Source: Onchidella celtica
Taxonomy: Eukaryota > Mollusca > Gastropoda > Systellommatophora > Onchidiidae
Reading direction: 5' to 3'
Assembly (NCBI GenBank): GCA_963931925.1
Contig: OZ007571.1
Location: 37,039,623-37,103,622 of the forward strand
DNA length: 64,000 nt
Part shown: one piece after another, positions 59,101 through 64,000 of the stretch
Layout: each line of letters opens with the position of its first letter
Numbering within the stretch: the stretch's first letter is position 1
The notes under the pieces: model-generated
Told to the model about the DNA's origin: nothing
The model's database searches: none
The model's input: the letters and a program-made list of their open reading frames with translations, nothing else
Position numbers and translations under genes: made by a program

Positions 59101-62100
59101 CTGAGGGAAGATAAAATGGTCAAATGGTAAATTTGTAGTAATAATTAATATTGTAAAGTAATATAAAGTGTTTATATCACTACATAATAGAGAAACTGAA
59201 AAAAAAATAAAAAAATAAGGAGGAGGATTGGAGTGCACTTACAACTCAAACTGAGGTGCTTCTGAGGCAATAAAGGGATAGGGGTAGCTGTTTAGCAACC
59301 TTTGTCTTAGATGGCTGTAGGCTACTCTGCAAGAAGAGCTTATATATAACTAAACAGTGAACTAGCTATGCCATTGTGGGTAAAATGATGATCTATTTCA
59401 AATCATCTCTTGAATTTGTGAATACTCTGTAGATGAACAGGACACCTGTGATGAACTTTGAGGATTTTTTGAACTGCTATTTCATTATACTTCTGCCTGT
59501 ATTCTTCGTGGTCTCTAAATCTTACAAAAATCCATCTTTATACTTGTACCTGTGAAATACTCTGCTTCATGGTCAAACTTTGGCCTCTTGCCCTTAGCAC
59601 CCTCATCTGCAAGATGTCTTGTACTTGTGCTGAAGGCACGCTTTAAACTAGGAGCTGAAAGCAAATTTTCAGTTTTATCAGTGGCGAATGAAGAAGTGGT
59701 ATCATGACAAAATCTAGACACAAAAAGCTCACATTAACCCGTAGCTCGTTAATGTGAAAATTGGTTAAAATAGGTTGTGTTATTTACCCATGAATTACGC
59801 AGTGTCTTTCAACAAATTAACATTCTGTAACAGTCATCATGCTTCCATGCTTCAACTAGTCAATCTTCACTGTTGCAATATGGTTTAACAAAATTTACAA
59901 CTCACACCTGTTGCAAGTTCATGTCATGAAATAATGGGTCACAAGATATTTCAGGAACCTATCTAAATACATGTCAAGCCTCAAAATTGAAAGATTCAGT
60001 TGCGATGGCAAATCAAAGGAAACAAATATGAAAGCGCATTAGAAGTTACTGGAAATCAGAAATTAAATAAAATGAAGATGATAAAAACAAAACAATACAC
60101 CAACTACGATTATGAAAACAAAATGTAAAATGAAGTTCACCCATTATGCGGTGGAAAAGATTCACTATATCAGTGGTAACAGACCTTGATGAATAAGGCT
60201 CTTTTATAAATTTACAAAACACACTGGCTGGCACATTTGAAGCAGGAATGAAAACACACCTATATTAATTCTCACCCGGAGCGCTACCCGTAAAGCCCAC
60301 TGCACGGTCAGTGACCTTACTCACGGAGAATCTTATCTGGCCGCTATTATGATGACCACATAAGCTGTCCACGTGGTTCGGTTTTTATTGATCGGTATGA
60401 AAACATTCACTGCTATGCCTTATCACGCTTGATAATGAATTAACCAGCAAAACTTTAGTCTGTCAGTCTTTAACCAATGATCTGACTTATGATTCCAAAC
60501 TGATAGCTGTAGTTTTCGTGAGATCAAAGCATGATAACTAGCCACGCCCTCCCAAGCTCTACACAAATGGTTTCATCCTGATTGACACTTACTAATAAAC
60601 CCATGTGGGCATTTGGGGCAAAGATTATTTCAGAGCTTGTTTCTGATTGGTTCTTAGATACAGACAACTCCAGATGGTGGTCAGCTTGTGAGAAAATGAG
60701 ATAATATTGCAAATTTGTTGAGCAACAGTTCGCATGTCGATGTTACATCTTTTGAAAGTGTGGGGAGAGCCTTTGAAAGCTTAGTCTTTGTGATTCCGAC
60801 CAGTGGTTCACTGGTTAACATGTCCATGTCACAATGCTTTTGATTTAGAAGAGAAACAGTGAACAATAGGACGGTGGTTACATCTCAAAAAGGTCAGTGA
60901 CCCGACACGTGAAATACGGCTTGCGCGTGGGGCAGTCAGCTTGGCCTTGCCGACTTTTGCTGCCCGCGTGGAACGAGCGCTTGCGAAACATGGGCGGCAT
61001 TTGCCACCCTGCGCAGGGTGAGGGTTAAGTTGAATTGAGCTCTCAACATGTTTCACATATCTGTCATGAAACTCCTTTTCATTTTGAAGTATGGATATTT
61101 TATATGAAATTAAGGGAAAAAATGTTTCTCTGTTCAACAGTTAAGATGTGAAGTCTGACATCTATACAGAGAAGCCACAAAATGCTATACAAATAATTGA
61201 TATGTAATTCACCTTGGAAGAAAGTCCCATCTATTCTAGCCACAGTACATTTCATGTCAGCCAATTCTTTCTTGATGACTTCCAAATCTCCCATGATTTT
61301 CTGAATGGACGATCCTAGAAAGGCAAGACTTGCTGCATCATTGTTACAACGACATTTAGCAATTGACAGTTCGGATGTTTCCAGGTGTGACGAGGAGATG
61401 TCCAATTTTTGAGGGACGAAAGCACTGGATGATGTAGTTGAACCTGCATAAATTTATTTATTTAATAAAATAATGGCTTTGTTCATCATTCAGCATTGGA
61501 ACTGGTGACATATAGCCAATCTAGTGATCTGTCTGTGCAGACAGCCAGGAGGTAGCAAATGTGGAAATGGCTTTCTGGTTACACAATTAATTTCACTCAA
61601 GAGATCCCTACTATTATGGCACTGAAGAAATGCAAGATTGACTCTTGACTAGCTGCTTTTATACAAACAATATGGCAAAGATTCTGTTATTTGGAAATTT
61701 CCCCTATTGCCATGTATCCACACTGTCTTGGTGTTCTGGTATTTTTTGACTTAACAATTTTTGTATGCTCTTGCAGTGTCACTGATAATTTGAAAAGAAT
61801 GCTATATCAACCAGTTCTGTCTTCTCTTTTAGTTTGCGTTTCATTGTATTGTTTGGGTATTATTCCTTATGCGAGGCTTTGCAACATACAATTTTTTCTT
61901 TTTGCCAAATTTTGACATTGCCTATAGCCTTACTGCAACTGCACAGTTCTTCTGTGGTTTTTATAAATTCTCAAAAACTACCCATGCCAGGTGTGTTCAC
62001 ACTGCAGATTTTGCAACTTATTGCACTTTCAGTTGAATAAAATGCATTTCTGGGAAGGTCCAAACACACAGGCAATAATAAACTAAGCCCTGACCACTGT

Positions 62101-62345
62101 CTCACTTATTAACTGCTTTTTTTTCTTTCAAATTTTACAAAAATATATTTTTTTAACTTTGTCCTTTAAAAAGACCTCATGAATGCTAAAAATGAATTTG
62201 AACATTTAACCCTGTATTACAAATAAATATTTTGCAAAGATGTGAACCTGTTTGTCCTGATGCAAACTGCTGGGCTTCATCCTGTGATGCAAATTTTTTG
62301 TAGACTGGTTGATTAAATCCCTTGACTTGTTTCTCACATTCAGGC
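50197..62345 (-). CDS. RNASEH1: Ribonuclease H1, eight coding exons, 5' end outside the window
   Basis: The enzyme cleaves RNA in RNA-DNA hybrids in nucleus and mitochondria. Exons in order are 62345-62248, 61443-61213, 59654-59550, 59100-58983, 57480-57426, 56492-56408, 51197-51073 and 50280-50197. All junctions have GT-AG and matching phase, giving about 300 residues. The first exon carries the second half of the hybrid-binding domain (YKKFASQDEAQQFA). The catalytic residues are Asp in VYTDGG, Glu in NNRAEIH, Asp in LHTDSQF, and His and Asp in VKGHTGDPANEAADRLA. A basic loop, WIKGWKRNQW, matches the eukaryotic handle. The start and any mitochondrial presequence lie beyond the LINE near 62.45 kb, past the edge. 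A 231-base exon (61443-61213) adds an unusual linker. Introns carry several transposons, one of 5.2 kb. Confidence 0.93.
52786..54760 (+). pseudogene. Decayed PIN-like mobile-element-associated protein
   Basis: Consecutive frames in different phases keep blocks in the order seen in a common repeat-borne invertebrate protein family. These are a DxxFxxNKVSDFI-type block and a VIFDQCFKLS segment (53620-53922), HEKAGVIVVYH and NSDDTDILPYL (about 54000-54110; intact members read HEEADTxxxxH and SxDTDV), and a Cys-rich tail SCSCKTSCSTS (about 54680-54713). At least four frameshifts or stops break it. The acidic motifs suggest a PIN/FEN-like nuclease fold (inference). It is antisense to RNASEH1, in its large intron. 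Confidence 0.5.
55084..55216. repeat. Inverted repeat with 38-base arms
   Basis: Arms at 55084-55121 and 55179-55216 pair almost perfectly (core GGGCAAAAAGAAAAGGTTG) around a 57-base loop. The loop and right arm also match a dispersed repeat at 61817-61965. Confidence 0.8.
55123..55265 (+). repeat. Dispersed repeat 'B', copy 1
   Basis: It shares CTGTCTTCTCTTTAGTTTGC, GTATTGTTTGGGT, GCAACATRCAA, TTTTTGCC and a CACAGTTYTTCTGTGGTTTT end with 61817-61965. Confidence 0.7.
56909..57130. mobile_element. piggyBac-like MITE with TTAA duplication
   Basis: Ends are CTCTTTGCGTGCCA and its exact complement, with TTAA on both sides (56905-56908 and 57131-57134). TTAA targeting and this TIR style point to piggyBac. 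It is 222 bp, non-coding, and lies in an RNASEH1 intron. Confidence 0.82.
57602..57838. mobile_element. Second piggyBac-like MITE, opposite orientation
   Basis: It is related to 56909-57130 but inverted: the segment CCCCACTATTTTCTTCCTGT is near its right end. The right end is TGGCACACACAGAG plus TTAA. The left end is altered but keeps CTTTGTGTGCCA and an outer TTAA. Confidence 0.7.
57839..58982 (-). other. RNASEH1 intron sequence, nothing recognised
   Basis: This is the distal part of the intron between the YTDGG exon and the RAEIH exon. It has AT-rich sequence and a run of TTCCAGGGG-type repeats (about 58730-58910), and no coding signal. Confidence 0.45.
58715..58912. repeat. Repeated TTCCAGGG(G)T motif
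   Basis: About seven copies of TTCCAGGGNT or close variants occur at irregular spacing (for example near 58717, 58735, 58832, 58853, 58880 and 58891). Probably decayed simple or satellite-like sequence. Confidence 0.55.
59655..61212 (-). other. RNASEH1 intron with a GC-rich patch
   Basis: Mostly AT-rich and featureless. The stretch 60905-61025 is GC-rich, with many CpG and GCGC sites, and may be an embedded repeat. Its last 30 bases resemble 1268-1290. Confidence 0.4.
61817..61965 (+). repeat. Dispersed repeat 'B', copy 2
   Basis: Homologous to 55123-55265 with substitutions; it lies in an RNASEH1 intron. Confidence 0.7.
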
Positions 62346-62449
62346 CTGGGGATGATATGATCACATTAAATTAGGACATATTAGATATCATAATGGCTGA
62401 GAAATCAGGTTCTAATTATCCTGGTGGAATCTGCTATTGTATAACAGTA

Positions 62450-64000
62450 CACAATACAGCCTGCTACTGTCACCCCCACTGTCTTGTGGGTCATCTTGGG
62501 AGAGAGGAAGACTAGGGGAAGGTAACCCTGAATACAAATACCACACTGCCTTGTGTGTTGCTATGATAGCAAAGGCTATGGGAGTAAACCCAGACAGAAA
62601 ATCAGGAGTGGAGACCCGAAGGTGGTTGTCAGGGAGAACTGCATCAAACTGGCTTCCAGCATCTCCTGCAGCCGGACTAGTTCCAAATGTATTGACCTGG
62701 TCTCTCCCTTGGGTTTAACTAGAATGGCAGAGAGAGGGGTGGTGCCTCTGGGCAAAGCACCATCTCTTAAAAATAGCCCAGGCAAGGTAGCAAAACGAGG
62801 AGGCGTTTGCTCGGGCTTGGCAAGCGTCTGTCTCTCCTCTATAAGCCCACCCATTTCCGATTTGGAGAGGACACTCCAGCCATCCGTTACGGATGGGCAC
62901 AACACGGGAGGTGGCAGTTACCGGTGATAAGCTCAATCCATTTGGCGTACGGATGAGCGCCAGGGGTCCCCTCTGTCGGTGGGAGCGGCTTTTCAGCTGC
63001 ATTGATCAACTACCGCCCGCCGTAACCTGGGCAGCCCCCAGGCAGTTGGGTGTTGTTCCGCCACGTCAGCCTGCTTCATAAGGTGGTTGGAGCTAGACCA
63101 AAAGTCAAAAAGCTGACGTAAAGTGTGCACCTGGCAAAAACAGAAAAATACTAAAACTTGGTACCTGGAACGTCAGAACAATGCGCCCAGGCTTGCAACA
63201 GCAAGATCTCACTGATATTGACTCCATCAGGAAATCCCAAATTATGGATCGAGAACTTCAGCTACTAAACATCGACATCGCTGCCCTTCAAGAAACTCGA
63301 CTTCCCGACTCCGGGTCAGTCAAAGAAGAAAACTACACCTTCTTCTGGCAGGGCCTTAGCAGCGAACAGCCGAGAATCCACGGCGTGGGCTTCGCCGTAA
63401 AAAACTCCCTTATCAATTCGATCGCAACTCCAATTGGAGTGTCAGAACGCATCATGACACTCAGACTGAACACCCGGTCTGGTTTTACCAACATTATCTG
63501 TGTCTATGCCCCAACACTTACCTCCTCTGACGAAACCAAAGACATTTTCTACGAGGCATTGCAGAGGACTCCACAACATCCCTCTCACCGAAGGCCTGCT
63601 AATTCTGGGTGACTTTAACGCTCGAGTGGGAGCAGATCACTCCGCATGGCCAAAGTGCATTGGGCACTTCGGCATTGGCAACAGCAACGAAAACGGGCAG
63701 CGCCTTCTGGAGCTATGCTCCGTAAACTCATTATGTGTTACAAACACGTACTTTGACCTTAAGAGATGCCAAAGAACATCATGGCGCCATCCCAGGTCTG
63801 GCCATTGGCATCAATTAGATCTTATTCTCTCAAGGAGGAAGAGTTTGGGCTGTATAAAAATAACTCGTTCCCTCCACAGTGCTGACTGTGACACCGACCA
63901 TGCACTGGTAGTCAGCAAAATCAAAATTTCGGCCAAGAAAATATACAGATCAAAAGCCCCTTCAATCCCTAAGATCAATGTAACAGCAATCAGAGATGAA
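62450..64000 (+). mobile_element. LINE (non-LTR retrotransposon) 5' region, runs off the window
   Basis: The leader, about 62450-63130, is GC-richer than its surroundings and precedes an endonuclease domain that continues to the edge. The exact left end is uncertain. The element is antisense to RNASEH1 and separates the last visible RNASEH1 exon from its missing first exon(s). Confidence 0.7.
63142..64000 (+). pseudogene. LINE endonuclease domain with one frameshift, partial
   Basis: An apurinic-type endonuclease nicks the target for reverse transcription. Seen in order are KLGTWNVRTM (start of the fold), DIAALQETRL with the catalytic Glu, VGFAVKNSL, ICVYAPT, then after a frame change near 63560-63590 LLILGDFNARVG, ITNTYF-like VTNTYF, TSWRHPRSGHWHQLD and the C-terminal SADCDTDHALV motif. 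The frame moves by +1 (net one base gained or two lost), so this copy is probably inactive. The RT domain would lie past the edge. The clade (RTE- or CR1-like) was not resolved. Confidence 0.88.

Noticed and set aside
1..64000. CRISPR arrays, bacterial operons, rRNA genes
   Set aside because: None seen. The repeats are transposon-type and the genes are spliced eukaryotic genes.

Overview
The window is animal nuclear DNA. It holds spliced genes with GT-AG introns, non-LTR and LTR retrotransposons, a tRNA-derived SINE and many DNA transposons. Overall it is AT-rich and repeat-dense. The gene content and the transposon mix suit a marine or aquatic invertebrate. A mollusc is plausible, but nothing here fixes the species.

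Four host genes are supported. (1) Ceramide glucosyltransferase (UGCG), minus strand, 1479-16948: nine coding exons whose splice phases all match, giving a complete protein of 402 residues. (2, 3) Two cytochrome P450 genes arranged head to head, minus 20648-22174 and plus 25753-27282. Each has an uninterrupted coding region of about 508 residues, and each has a splice acceptor 14-19 bases before its start, so a 5' UTR intron is likely. They align without gaps. Both lack the usual I-helix acid and the C-helix tryptophan. (4) RNASEH1, minus strand, 50197-62345: eight phase-matched coding exons, with the first exon(s) beyond the right edge. All five catalytic residues are present, and there is an extra exon between the hybrid-binding and catalytic domains.

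Most of the rest is mobile DNA. UGCG intron 1 holds a 928-bp hAT element with a perfect 8-bp target duplication. It also holds a 4.6-kb Tigger/pogo element (11474-16114) whose DDD transposase has one in-frame stop, and that element contains a second, 2.0-kb terminal-inverted-repeat element. A TIR element of about 10.8 kb (31401-42161) carries a transposase-like gene and about 1-kb inverted ends rich in iterated motifs. It has been invaded by a 1.15-kb fold-back element and by a non-autonomous LTR retrotransposon (34506-39434). The right LTR of that retrotransposon contains a 1.29-kb segment with strong intron boundaries that is missing exactly at the same joint in the left LTR. RNASEH1 introns hold a decayed PIN-like mobile-element protein, piggyBac-like MITEs and, at the right edge, an antisense LINE endonuclease region.

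Intergenic stretches at 1-1478, 16949-20647, 22194-25711, 27283-31400 and 42162-48495 show only repeats, simple sequence and scattered LINE or MITE remnants. Splice sites and repeat boundaries were read by eye. Identity statements rest on motif recognition, not on database searches.
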